Source: Protula sp. h YS-2021
Lineage: Eukaryota; Annelida; Polychaeta; Sabellida; Serpulidae
NCBI GenBank assembly: GCA_949752745.1
Contig: OX457027.1
Span: forward strand, 88,991,720-89,055,719
Direction of reading: 5' to 3'
DNA length: 64,000 nt
Numbering within the stretch: the stretch's first letter is position 1; each line of letters begins with the position of its first letter. Made by a program: the position numbers and the translations under genes. The notes beneath the pieces were generated by a model that saw only the letters and a list, made by a program, of their open reading frames with translations, ran no database searches and was not told the DNA's origin. Below are positions 21,768 through 31,064 of the stretch, piece by piece.

Positions 21768-22835
21768 TTTCGAATATCAGTTTCTTTCACCCAACTGCTA
21801 AACTTCTTTGGCCAACCTAACCACTTCACAAATAATTCTTTAACACCTCGTCTTCTTCGTGTTTTCAACACCTTTTCAATTCTGTAGACAGATGCAATAT
21901 CTTTTTTTACTTTCTGCAGTTTCATCCAAAAAGCCTTTCACACGATACAAGTGTATTCCTTGCTTCTTACAACGATGTGTGATAATAAGGACTTCTTACG
22001 TCCACTTTATATGGTAATCCCGTTGAAATACATATTTCGTGTGGGAAATGCGAACCTGATCACCAATTTTAAATTTGTAGGATTTTTTCTTCTTTGATTT
22101 CAATTTCAATTTGTCTACATACATATACTTCCACACTTTTGATTCGATGTCCTTACGAATATCTGCAGGAGCATACCTATTAGGGAGGGAGCCATGAGGT
22201 CTATGGTTGTAATTATACACTAAGTCTGGAAGGATGTCCATATAGCGATAAGTTTGATTATGTAGGAAATATCGATACATCATTCCCTTTAGAGTACGAA
22301 TGACTCTCTCAGCAAAGTTGACTTTGGTTTCATTCTTTGTTGTATAGGCATGTATTCCCTCCTTCTTCAAAAATGCTTTTACCCATCTGTTTTTAAATTC
22401 AGTTCCTTTATCTGACCTTAGAGTTCGTGGTCTTCGTTGTGTTTCATGAAAAATCTTTTGAAAGGCTTCTATGACACTGGTATGTGATTTATTAGGTATT
22501 GGCTGCACCCATAAATATTTGGAAAACACATCAATGACAACCAATAAAAAGCGGGTGTCATCATTATAGGGAGCTATGTTTCCCATGTCAGCTAAATCAA
22601 TATCCCACATGTCATCAATTCCACGTGCAATGACACGTTGCCTTTTAAACCTGTATTTTACAGGTTGTAGTAAACTGAAGGCATCTTGATCCTGTAACCA
22701 TTTCTTCACTTGTGAATGAGTGACTGGTTGATCATGTTTTTTTAATATGTGATAAACTTTATAAGGACCAGCAAATGCCCCGGGTTGACCAGGTTTAAAG
22801 TAAATATTGGTTAAGTAGTCTTTCCACGTCGACAT
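21764..22835 (-). pseudogene. INT: DDE integrase with C-terminal chromodomain, one stop and one frameshift
   Basis: The enzyme would integrate element ends and make the 6-bp duplication. The catalytic core shows Asp80 in 'WDIDLADM', Asp142 in 'RSDKGTEF' and Glu176 in 'FAERVIRTLK' (33 residues between the last two by my count), then 'YNYNHRPHGSL'. After 'HIKWT' an in-frame TAA (21,996) interrupts; the same frame continues with 'THRCKKQGIHLYRVKGFLD', and after a shift at an A7 run near 21,903-21,909 a chromodomain follows ('YRIEKVL', 'ELFVKWLGWPKKFSSW'). Chromodomains bind methylated histone H3 and may steer insertion. The stop overlaps the ATPase start. Confidence 0.92.
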
Positions 22836-22871
22836 GTTAACACTAAATGATTAACACTTGTCAGCATATCT

Positions 22872-22910
22872 TTTTATTTTGTCTTACAACTCATTCAACA
22901 TGTTTTTATA
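22872..22910 (-). promoter_or_regulatory. TATA-like box upstream of integrase; AATAAA nearby
   Basis: On the minus strand TATAAAAA lies at 22,903-22,910, about 70 bases before the integrase ATG at 22,835. AATAAA at about 22,872-22,877 (minus) could end the transcript of the two genes upstream. Together they suggest that the leftward genes are split into at least two transcription units. Confidence 0.45.
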
Positions 22911-22968
22911 ACTCAATCAACATATCTTACAAATCAAGTATTGATACAATGGAGTGAATAATTGGAGT

Positions 22969-23259
22969 TCATTGATCTTCAATGAACATTAACCAACTAC
23001 TTAATTCATCTAATGTGATAGCATCTACACCATATTTTTCACAACGTTGATTTGCATTATCTAACACTTTATCTAAATGAATATAATATTTAGCTTCATT
23101 CCAGTATGTATAGGCACCCGCAGAATGACAAGTATGTTCTGAACACTCTTCATTTTAACAAGCAGGACATACTAAACATGCAAACTTTTTTACAGCTAAT
23201 AACATTTCTTCACAATAAGTTTTTTGCACAATATATTGTCTCAATGTAATGTCTGCCAT
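22969..23259 (-). pseudogene. Small Cys-rich protein of unknown role, one in-frame stop
   Basis: The frame of 96 codons begins at ATG 23,259, overlapping the previous stop (TAATG), and ends at TGA 22,969. It contains 'CLVCPAC', then an in-frame TAA, then 'NEECSEHTCH', so six cysteines and two histidines would make a zinc module. The C-terminal part ('LDELSSWLMFIEDQ') is helical. I do not recognise the family. Confidence 0.55.
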
Positions 23260-24225
23260 TATACTGCAATATAGATTAACCACCCTCTCACTTCATCAAA
23301 CAGTCTTGGATCAAATCGAGCAAAGTGATATGCTGCTTCCACATCAAACTCCTCAGCTCCGTCAATGTTTGACTCTTCGATGAAATCCTCGCATAATTTT
23401 CAGCGTGGAATGAGCCAGCTCCCAATAGATGTCAAAGTGTTCCAGTAGTTGTTGAATAGATCCAAAACGCACCAGTTCACTTATCATGTAGTCCACATAC
23501 CCTTGAAAAAGGTTTCTACATCCATCTTTCACATATCCATATGACACGTCTGCACACTTTGACGGCTGGCAAGCAAATGACTTGTAGTCTTACTCGACAG
23601 ATACTGTTAGTGAGCCGCACTTGTTGCAGAAGTTGTCAGGTTCACACAACTTGCAATTGTACTTATGGCAGTGACAATCATAATCCTCAGCATATCCGTA
23701 AGCACCGCAATATTCATAGTTAAGTCCAAGTTGATTTTGCACGTTCATATTCTCCAATCGAACTTTAGCCAGTCTGTCCTTGGATAACTTTGACACTTTC
23801 CTTCGCTTATCCTTTTGCAGCTTGATAGGAGTTTTCTTCCCATGACATTCCGTACATGGTTCAGGTTTGGCGAATAAGACTGAGTTGATGTTCTCCATTT
23901 CCTGAAGCAATGTCTCCCATTCACCATCATTCATGTTGATGTAACGCGTATATTCTTTCCCTTCAGACAGTGATGTTTGTACAAAACTCACATAGCGCAT
24001 ATCCAAGTATGAAATGACTTCAAGCCACTTCGTTTGCGTTAAGTACAGTTTGAAGCCAATGTTGCGTAAATTTTTCAATCTCTCACACACAATCCGCCAC
24101 AAGGATGGTGATAAAGCAAGCCATCTCTCTCCACGTTTGATTCGAAGAAATGGTCCAAATTGACCATGCTCTACAGTAATGGTTAAGTTTGCACTAATTT
24201 TAAAGCTGCTTGTCTTGTTCTCCAT
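23259..24225 (-). pseudogene. Unknown protein with PC4-like halves and a Cys-rich zinc region
   Basis: From ATG 24,225: two strand-strand-helix units ('FLRIKRGERWLALSPSLW', and later 'YTRYINMNDGEWETLLQ') that resemble the small rightward proteins of the same element; then 'CTECHGKK', a basic stretch, and a dense Cys/His block ('YEYCGAYGYAEDYDCHCH', 'CKLCEPDNFCNKC'). A TAA at 23,590 interrupts; the same frame continues ('ACQPSKCADVSYGYV', 'YVDYMISELVRFGS') and after a shift near 23,390 ends in an acidic part 'DGAEEFDVEAAYHF' and TAA 23,259-23,261. Probably DNA-binding, from composition only. Confidence 0.6.
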
Positions 24226-24261
24226 GACTGCACAATGTACTAATGCCTTTGAGTCCACTCC

Positions 24262-24274
24262 CTTTTATACCCAG
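24262..24274 (-). promoter_or_regulatory. TATA box GGTATAAAAGGG before the 24,225 gene
   Basis: The minus strand reads GGGTATAAAAGGGAG about 40 bases before the ATG at 24,225. It overlaps the last codons of the upstream open frame (stop at 24,265). It has the same GGTATA(A/T)AA shape as the boxes at 11,659 and 24,720. Confidence 0.6.
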
Positions 24275-24693
24275 CTATACCCAGCAAACATCTTGCAAAG
24301 TTTTGAATTAACTTCAACTCGTCCATGGTTGAATCGAACAAGTTCTGATACATTCGTCGTCAATGGAATGTCATCATCATAATGTAAAATGATTCTTGGA
24401 GCCACAACTAACATGAGCTTAACTGCCCAAATTGTATTCGCGTTGATAAATGCTAACTCAATGTCGTAAGTTAATGGTAAATGCAGTTCTTCACATTCAC
24501 GTAGAAATGAGTGGATGAAACGATCTCTTGGAATGGTCTTTCCAACCGCTCCCCAATGCTGATGCAAATTCTTCACTTGCAACATCCAATCCGATTCAAA
24601 AGCAGGAAGCTTTGAAAACACCCAGTCAGCATAATTCACTTTGAAGACGTCATCCATGGTTTCTACACATCGATGAAGAAGCAATGTTGACAT
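24265..24693 (-). CDS. Unknown protein, first gene of the leftward row
   Basis: The open frame encodes up to 142 residues from ATG 24,693, or 130 from a second Met at the 'METMDD'-like phrase (residue 13). The sequence is globular with several Trp and hydrophobic blocks ('DWVFSKLPAFESDWMLQ', 'AVKLMLVVAPRIILHY'). No motif or family is recognised. A TATA box at 24,720-24,731 lies about 30 bases upstream. It is the gene nearest the right end, the mirror position of the polymerase gene's zinc-finger start. Confidence 0.6.
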   Translation of the reverse strand: MSTLLLHRCVETMDDVFKVNYADWVFSKLPAFESDWMLQVKNLHQHWGAVGKTIPRDRFIHSFLRECEELHLPLTYDIELAFINANTIWAVKLMLVVAPRIILHYDDDIPLTTNVSELVRFNHGRVEVNSKLCKMFAGYSWV

Positions 24694-24719
24694 TGTGAAT
24701 GATTTTTCTCGTCAGACAT
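24663..24719 (-). other. Mini-frame MSDEKN...CQHC, mirror of the polymerase N-terminus
   Basis: Directly below the TATA box, ATG 24,719 opens an 18-residue frame, MSDEKNHSQCQHCFFIDV, then TAG. At the left end the matching position reads ISDKF...CHDC into the polymerase fingers. It therefore looks like the inverted copy of the start codon region plus the first Cys pair. It overlaps the ATG at 24,693 in another frame, so it may act as an upstream open frame. Confidence 0.45.
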
Positions 24720-24731
24720 GTATTTATACCA
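24720..24731 (-). promoter_or_regulatory. TATA box GGTATAAATACATG (leftward promoter)
   Basis: Minus-strand TATAAATA about 30 bases upstream of the first leftward ATG, inside the inner inverted repeat. Mirror of the rightward box at 12,021-12,030 (GCATATAAATC). Confidence 0.65.
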
Positions 24732-24860
24732 CTTTGATGTAATCAAAATATGATGTGTAACTTGTTCAAACTTATTAAAATTGCTGACTCAGCAGAATTT
24801 AAACTAAACTGAATCAAACAGTGAAATTTTCATACAAATTGGTTAAGTATAACGAAAGTT
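24725..24860 (-). repeat. Right inner (subterminal) inverted repeat
   Basis: Inverse complement of segments in 11,755-12,010: shared words (given in minus-strand sense) include 'ctgctgagtcagcaatttt', 'tttgattaca' and 'gaaaatttcactgtttgatt'. Confidence 0.8.
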
Positions 24861-25170
24861 AGGTCACTTTTAAGTTAAAATGGCGGCATGTGACAAAAAA
24901 TGCATACAGCCGTCGGTGCAATTAGCCCATGACTATGTTAAAACTAGATATAAAACTGAATCAAACAGCGAAATTTTCATACAAATCGGTCAACTATAAC
25001 GAAAGTCATCGCAATTTTAATTTAAAATGGCGGCTTGTCGCAAAAATGCATACAGCCGTCGGTGCAAGTAGTCTATGACTAAGTTTAAACTTTACATAAA
25101 ACTGAATCAAACAGTGAAAGTTCAATACAAATCGGTCAACTATAACGAAAGTTATCGCAATTTGAAGTAA
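24806..25170. repeat. About 145-bp tandem repeat, nearly three copies
   Basis: Units begin at about 24,806, 24,951 and 25,096 with 'aaactgaatcaaacag', followed by 'catacaaat.ggt.aa.tata' and 'aaaatggcgg.'. The third is cut short. The left end has a single copy of the first part. It is followed by a 'ccaaaaaaccaaaaatg' unit at 25,191 and 25,293 and a (CT)n tract at 25,361-25,393. Confidence 0.85.
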
Positions 25171-25357
25171 AGGGGGGAGGAGGGGGATAGGTAGACCCAA
25201 AAAACCAAAAATGTTCAGAATTGTCTGAAACGGATAAATATGCAAAAATCACAAATTCGACCCCGGGGGGGGAAGGGGGGGAGGAGGTCGACCCAAAAAA
25301 CCAAAAATGTTCAGAATTGTCTGAAAGGTGGGGGAGGTCGACTTACTCTATTCCTGC

Positions 25358-25395
<38 letters not shown>

Positions 25396-25471
25396 GGTTT
25401 GCCTCTTACTTTAATTCTTTCTCACGCTGTGAGCTCTTTCATCTCTTGATTTTTGCCACCTGTTTTAGTGT

Positions 25472-25679
25472 AATTGTTTCTCACGCTGTGAACATTGTCA
25501 TTTCTTGATTTTTACCACTTGTCCTGTGGCACACCGATTTTTCATGTGATCAAATTGTTGTGTGTAACTTATGCCGACTTGATAGAATGTTGCTCGCCTA
25601 GGGGAGGGGGGAGGGAGGGAGGGAGGGGAGGGGAAAAATGACGTCACTTCCTGTGGCAGAACCGGCGTTTTCCCCTACT
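25472..25679 (-). repeat. Right terminal inverted repeat of the large Polinton
   Basis: Inverse complement of 11,195-11,399, ending ...CCCCTACT. Inside it a 70-bp unit ('ctcacgctgtga', 'tcttgatttttgccac') is repeated once (25,420-25,520). Confidence 0.95.
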
Positions 25680-25685
25680 AGGACA
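25680..25685. repeat. Right 6-bp target-site duplication of the large Polinton
   Basis: AGGACA, identical to 11,189-11,194. Confidence 0.95.
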
Positions 25686-27080
25686 AAAATCTCCAGATGA
25701 TACCCAACCCGGATGATACCGCCCGATCATACACCCCTAGGACCATACCCCCCGTGCCAATACTCTGCCATCATTTTTTACAATTTTCACTAACGAACAA
25801 CAAACCAATACAGTTGATCTGCAGTTAAAAGCTAAGAGATTTCGATATGATCTAGTTGAAAGGGGTATAGTTGCAGTTATGTAATCTGTAGTAAAAACGC
25901 TAAACCATTTCGTTATGATCTAGTTGAAATGGGTATAATTGCAGTTCCACAACGCTTACAGCTCATGTCATGTGATTCATTGATAAAAGCTATTGTATAT
26001 AAAAATCCTCTATGATCTAGTTAAAAGGTTTATAAATGCAATTTAATGCATGCATTCAATAATTGCAATTATCAATTAGCGCACCAGTTTATTGCAATTA
26101 ATTCTGCTGCCCAACGGAGTTGTTGCAGTTTGTGCTAAGCCTGACTGTGAATGAGACGCAGACTCGATATATCGATTTAAAGATTAAACATAGTGTTGGA
26201 GAGAAATAAAACATGACGCTGTAAATAAAACATGTCGCTGTACGTTTTCTTTTGATTTTGTTGTAACGTTGAAAATTGGAAATACTCTGGCTGGGGGGGG
26301 GGGGAATGGCCCGGGGGGAATGGTGTGGGGGTATTGTCGGGGGGTATCATCCGGGGGGGTATTGTCTGGGAGGTATGGTCCGGAACCCGACCCGTACCCA
26401 AGGGGACAGGCTCAACCCTGTGGTTGAAAATAATTCCGTGTATTTGCATGTATAAAAATTAAGGTTTAACACAGACAAGAACCCACAAGCATTGTACTAA
26501 CCATGAGAATTGCTGCATAAAATATGGAATTCTGTAGCATTTTCACCGCAATGGGACCTGATATTGCTTGGTAAGATATATAGTCTGCAGATATTAAACA
26601 ATGTGGGCGGAGAGGGGGGTCGAGGGGGTGGGGTGTGGCGACGAGAAGTCGTAGGTCAATGGCAGAGAACAGAACTGAAAACCCCAACTGCTGAATGTCA
26701 AGCTTACTTTCTTCAACTGAAATAACGTTTATGTTAATGTCGTTGCTTGCAACTGCCTAAACTATGGGCAAAGGGATGCTGAGGCACTAACTTAACTGCA
26801 TCAGACGCTCACTGAAGTATTTATTTACTCAATTACTTATTTCTAACATTGAATATTTTGCTCGTCTTTGTCATATAAGTGATTATTGAGTGCCTGATTC
26901 AACTGTGAAACTGCAAAGCATTAAATATAACAATATTTAACGTTATTTTCTTTAACGTGTTTTCTCAGTTACACATCCACTCTAATTTTTTATCAGTTAT
27001 CCAAATGTAGAATTGAATTTCCTGGCTATGTATTATGTTATTGAAAGGGTTAGTTAGCATTTTATTAGTAGGCTCCTGTG
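25686..27080. other. No gene; G-rich inverted phrases
   Basis: At 25,695-25,770 phrases such as 'gatgatacccaacccgg' and 'ccataccccccgtgcc' occur. Inverted relatives ('gggggtatcatccgggg', 'ggtatggtccgg') lie at 26,290-26,395. They look like the ends of an older element of about 0.7 kb into whose left part the Polinton inserted (the sequence just left of 11,189 is similarly G-rich). A duplicated phrase 'atgatctagttgaaa' lies at 25,850 and 25,916. Nothing else is seen. Confidence 0.4.
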
Positions 27081-27082
27081 AA

Positions 27083-27155
27083 ATACGGCCAGCCGGATTC
27101 GAACTGGGGCTCCTTTGTTTGCCAAGCAAGCGTCTTCACCACCATAGCACACACA
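27083..27155 (-). other. tRNA-like sequence (tRNA pseudogene or SINE head)
   Basis: The minus strand has a perfect Pol III B box, AGTTCGAATCC (27,091-27,105 region), preceded at the expected distance by an A-box-like 'ATGGTGGTGAAGACG' (27,134-27,150). The cloverleaf is poor, so I do not call a functional tRNA. Confidence 0.4.
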
Positions 27156-27589
27156 TATGAACGGAACGAATGAAATTTTTTATAAATCTTATACACATTT
27201 CAAATAGTCAATATCATGCACGAAGCAGCCCTGACGACCTTGCCAAAGGGAAATTGCCCAAAGATCTACAGCATTGAATGATATCTTGCTTGTTGCTGTC
27301 ATTCCGAACTAGAATGCCTCAAGAATGGTGGCGTGATCGATAATGTTCTGAAAAATGCTGTAAGCACAAGCGTATTGATAAATAACATATTTATTCACTA
27401 TATATAGCTTACAAAAGAGCCTACAGAGGGGGTGTTGGATCAGCGATAGAAAAATATATCACGTAATATTTTTAAGTAATGGCGTCATATGCCGTCCAAT
27501 TATTTCCCGTACGCATTTCAAGTTGTGCAAAACTTTGATTTTTCCATGCGAAATAACCAGTTTATGAGGAATAACCCACCTGCCTAGGG

Positions 27590-28090
27590 ACACTGTAACA
27601 AGCCGAGATCTAGTAAATCACCTATCAATAGGCTTGTATGATCGCCAAAAAGTGGCTGTCATATTGTTAAATCTGCTTGTAGAAAATTCGTACAAATTTA
27701 TAAAGGAATCCGGTCAAAACTGAGGGAGAATTTTGAAAATTGGCAACTAAATATTTTAAATGACCTTCATTTGGCCATTTTTTTTGGCGGATCGCCAGAA
27801 AAGAAATATTTAGAAAAAAACCGCCTAATGAACTTCTATGCAAAATCTGAAAGCATTCCGATTAAACTTTCGGCAGAAAAAACTTTGAAAAATGGTTACG
27901 AAATTTTTTTAAAATGTCCTCATTAAGCCAATTGTGGGCGGATCGCCACAAAAGCAGCTTTTCAAGAGAGTGCAGCCTAGTGAACATTTATGCAAAATTT
28001 ATACCGATCAAATCAATCCGATCAAAATTTTGGGAGAAAAACCTTTGGCAAATTGGCTACCAATAGGTAAACATAATCTGATAGACAACT
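27590..28090. repeat. About 135-bp satellite family 'gcggatcgccaaaa', first block
   Basis: Degenerate units contain 'tttggcggatcgcc', 'tgcaaaatttga.a..aatc.gatcaaaa' and 'ttgaaaattggcaacc'. The family continues at 30,080-30,871 and on the other side of the LINE at 35,638-35,700. Confidence 0.75.
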
Positions 28091-29125
28091 AGACCGTTTT
28101 CGCTACCGAATAGCAAAAATTACACTTGAGGGTCACAAAAAAAATACGATCCATAACTCTTGACCCCTCACATATCGTCCCTAAAGGAGCGAAAATAAGC
28201 TCAAAATCGCTCTATCTCTAACCTTATACGAGATAATGGTCAACTTCTGGTTTTTGACTTTGGCCATGGCCGAGGAGGTCAAGACCACCGAGGTACCTCT
28301 TACATATCGATTTTTAGGCTCAACGGGTCGAGAATTCGCTCTATCTCTGACCGTTTTCGAGATAATGGCCCGGTTTTGATATTGACCGTGGCCGAGCATG
28401 TCAATCGTTCTCTAAGGTTGTGGTTAAAAAATGTGGCTTGCCTGGCGTCTAATCACACTGTCAGTGAGCCAAATTTCATCACTCTTTAATTGGAAAAAAA
28501 CCAAACGCTGCAGCCAACTTATACCTGCACACGCATGCTGTGATTGCTTTCATTGCGAGTTGGGCGATCAATACACCGAGGATGATATCATGCCAGTTTA
28601 AACTACTGCACTCAGCTTCGTCTCGCCTGTTTCGCAAACTTGTTTTGTTGTTTTTTAGTTTTTTAAAACAAGAATGTCTAGGGACAGTGTGACCAGCCGA
28701 GATCTAGTGAATCTATGAATAAGCTTGTCTGTCTTGAAAAAAGTAGTAGTCACACTGTGTAAGTTTGTCAAAGGACAAAGCCCCACCTTACGAAAAGCGA
28801 TAACACCAAAATCCAGCGTGCATGAACAAGGGAATTTCCCTGAAAAATTGGGCTTCAAAAGACGAGTTGGCAATGAGCTAGCTAAATAATGAATTTAGCA
28901 ACGGACCCCAACATAGACCGATAAATACATACAAAGATTTGTTTCCCAGAAAAATACGAACAACGTATCGAAATTGTATAGACACACATGTACTGTTAGC
29001 ATACACAGTTAGTTCAAGCAGCAAAAACGACCAGAAACGATCAACACATGTGCCTTTTTAAAAGAAGAAAACGCCGCGTCTAAAACATCAGTACTTTAGT
29101 TTTAATGTTTTGGTATGTATTATTT
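28091..29125. other. No gene; about 130-bp duplicated phrase and dispersed repeat copies
   Basis: At 28,185-28,400 a phrase around 'cgctctatctctaacc' and 'gagataatgg' is present twice. Region 28,494-28,667 is the partner of 608-778. 'ttgtccaaggacaaag'-like text near 28,770 recurs at 55,405. No coding signal. Confidence 0.45.
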
Positions 29126-29129
29126 TGCG

Positions 29130-29990
29130 GGGTTTGCATTTCCGACCAGTGCGCATGTTTATTTAACTTGCGTTGATGTGCGATTTGCATTTCGAAAAAA
29201 GCGCATGTTTATTTAACTTGCCGTTATGCTCTGTTCGCATTTCGGACCAGTGTGTATGTTTATTTAGCTGGCGTTCATGTGCGCATGTTTATTTAATATG
29301 CATTGCTGCGCATGTATACTTAACTTGCGTTGATGCGTGGCTCGCATTTCAGGCCAGTGAGCATGTTTATTCAAGTTACGTCGATAAGTCGTTCGCATTT
29401 CGGACCAGTGCGCATGTTTGCTTAGTTTGTGTTGATGCGCGTTTGACTTTTCAGAAAAGTGCGCATGTTCATTTAATTTGCATTGATGCACAGTTCTTAT
29501 TTTAGATCAGTGCGCATGTTTATTTAACTGGCATCGATGCGCAGTTCGGACCAATGCGTATGTATATTCAACTTCCGTTGATGAATGGTTCGCAATTCGG
29601 ACCGTTGCGCATATTTATTTAGCTTGCGTTGATGCGTTGTTCACATTTCGGACCACTGCGCATATTTATTTAACTGGTGTTGATCAGCGTTTCTTATTTT
29701 ATACCAGTGCTTATGTTTATTTAACTTGCGTTGATTTGCGGTTCGCGTTTCGGACCAGTGCGCAAGTTTATTTAACTTAAGTTGATAAGCGGTTCGCATT
29801 TCGGACCATTGCGCATATTTTTTTAAATTGCATTGATGCGCGGTTATTATTTCGGACCACTACGCATGTTTATTTAATTTGCATTGACGCGCGGTTTGTA
29901 TTTTGGACCAGTGCGCATATTTATTTAACTTGCGTCGATGCGCGATTCGATTTCGAACCAGTGGCATGTTTACCGAACTCGCCTCGATGT
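29130..29990. repeat. About 51-bp satellite, roughly 17 copies
   Basis: The unit runs 'gcgcatgtttatttaactt' then 'gcgttgatgcgcggttcgc' then 'atttcggaccagt'. Copies differ by substitutions and small indels. A smaller block lies at 55,525-55,710. The long open frames across it on both strands are repeat artefacts. Confidence 0.9.
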
Positions 29991-30079
29991 TACAAGTTAT
30001 GACAAAAACTGGAGAAAAATCGTACAAAAAATTGGAAAAGAATTCAATCAAAATTGTGGAAGAAGAAGCATTTTCAACA

Positions 30080-30871
30080 TTAAACACCAATAAATTGAAA
30101 AATTCCCCTAGTTAGCCAATTTTTGCCGGATCGCCAGAAGATTCATGAGAAAGTTAAAGATTATCTGATCAAATTAGTTCGAGAAGTATTTTGAAAATTA
30201 TTCACCAAAAAATTTAAAAAAATGCCCCCTATTTGGCTAATTTTTGGCGGATCGCCCAAAAAAGTAAATTTTCAAGGGAGGACTATATTGAGAACATCCG
30301 TACTAAATTTGAAGAAAATCTGATCAAAATTGTTCGAGAAGAAGCATTTTGAAAATTGCAAACAAAAATTTTGGGCAGATCGCCAGAATAAGTAATTTAT
30401 CGCGTGAGGCCTACCTAGAGAACAACTGTCAAATTTCGAAAAGAATCGGATCACAATTGTGGGAGATGAAGCATTTTGAAAATTAGACACCAAAATATTT
30501 AAAAAAATGCTCCTCATATGGCCAATTTTTGGTGGATCGCCACAATGAGTAATTTTTCAAAAGAGGACTACCTAGGGAATAATTGTACGTAATTTGAAGA
30601 AAATTTGATCAACAGTATGCGAAAAGAAGCATTTTGAAAATTGGCAACCATAAAATTACAAATGCTCCCATTTGGCCAAGTTTTGGCAGATCGCTAAACA
30701 GAGTAATTTTAAGATAGGCCTACCTAGAGAACAATCGTACAAAATTTGAAAGGAATCCTACGAAACTTGTGGGGAAAAGCACTTTGAAAATTAGGCACCA
30801 AAAAATTGAAAAATGTATCCAGTTGTCCAATCTTTGGCGGATCGCCAAAAAAAGCTTTTTCTCGGGAGGAC
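30080..30871. repeat. About 135-bp satellite, second block
   Basis: About six units, each with 'attttgaaaatt.g.caccaaa', 'tttggcggatcgcca' and 'aggactacctagagaacaa'. The last unit is cut by the LINE insertion at 30,881 and resumes at 35,638. Confidence 0.85.
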
Positions 30872-30880
30872 TACGTTGAG
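30872..30880. repeat. Target-site duplication of the LINE, 3' side
   Basis: TACGTTGAG, repeated at 35,629-35,637 on the other side of the retrotransposon. Confidence 0.85.
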
Positions 30881-31064
30881 TTAGTTAGTTATTTGATTGG
30901 TTTAACGACACCGCCAACCTGTTGCAGGTCATATTGTGTCATTCCTGGTAACTTTGTCGAATTTATACTTTATTGATTAAAAATGATTATAAAATAAAAT
31001 CTTAAATATACTAAAAAATATACTAAAAATAGACTTAATGGTGGTCTACACATAGGAATACATG

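Larger units (their letters stand above)
11195..25679. mobile_element. Polinton/Maverick (adintovirus-like), complete ends, inactivated genes
   Basis: The element is 14,485 bp long. It begins 5'-AGTAGGGGAAAACGCC and ends with the inverse complement, with a perfect 6-bp AGGACA duplication outside. It carries the Polinton hallmark set: protein-primed DNA polymerase B, retroviral-type integrase with chromodomain, FtsK/HerA packaging ATPase, adenain-like protease, double-jelly-roll major capsid protein, penton and a pX-like peptide. Polymerase and accessory genes run rightward (12.0-17.0 kb) and the integration/virion genes run leftward (24.7-17.1 kb), meeting at a double poly(A) region near 17.01-17.10 kb. 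Nearly all the long genes have frameshifts or stops. The exact target duplication and closely similar TIRs show the insertion is fairly young and the damage recent (or partly assembly error). Confidence 0.97.

Noticed and set aside
20212..23592. TAA read as a sense codon in the Polinton
   Set aside because: TAA is also a normal terminator in the same row of genes (23,259-23,261), and frameshifts are present as well; decay explains it better.
29173..29505. Repetitive proteins across 29.2-30.1 kb
   Set aside because: The 51-bp satellite unit is a multiple of three, so long frames appear by default on both strands.
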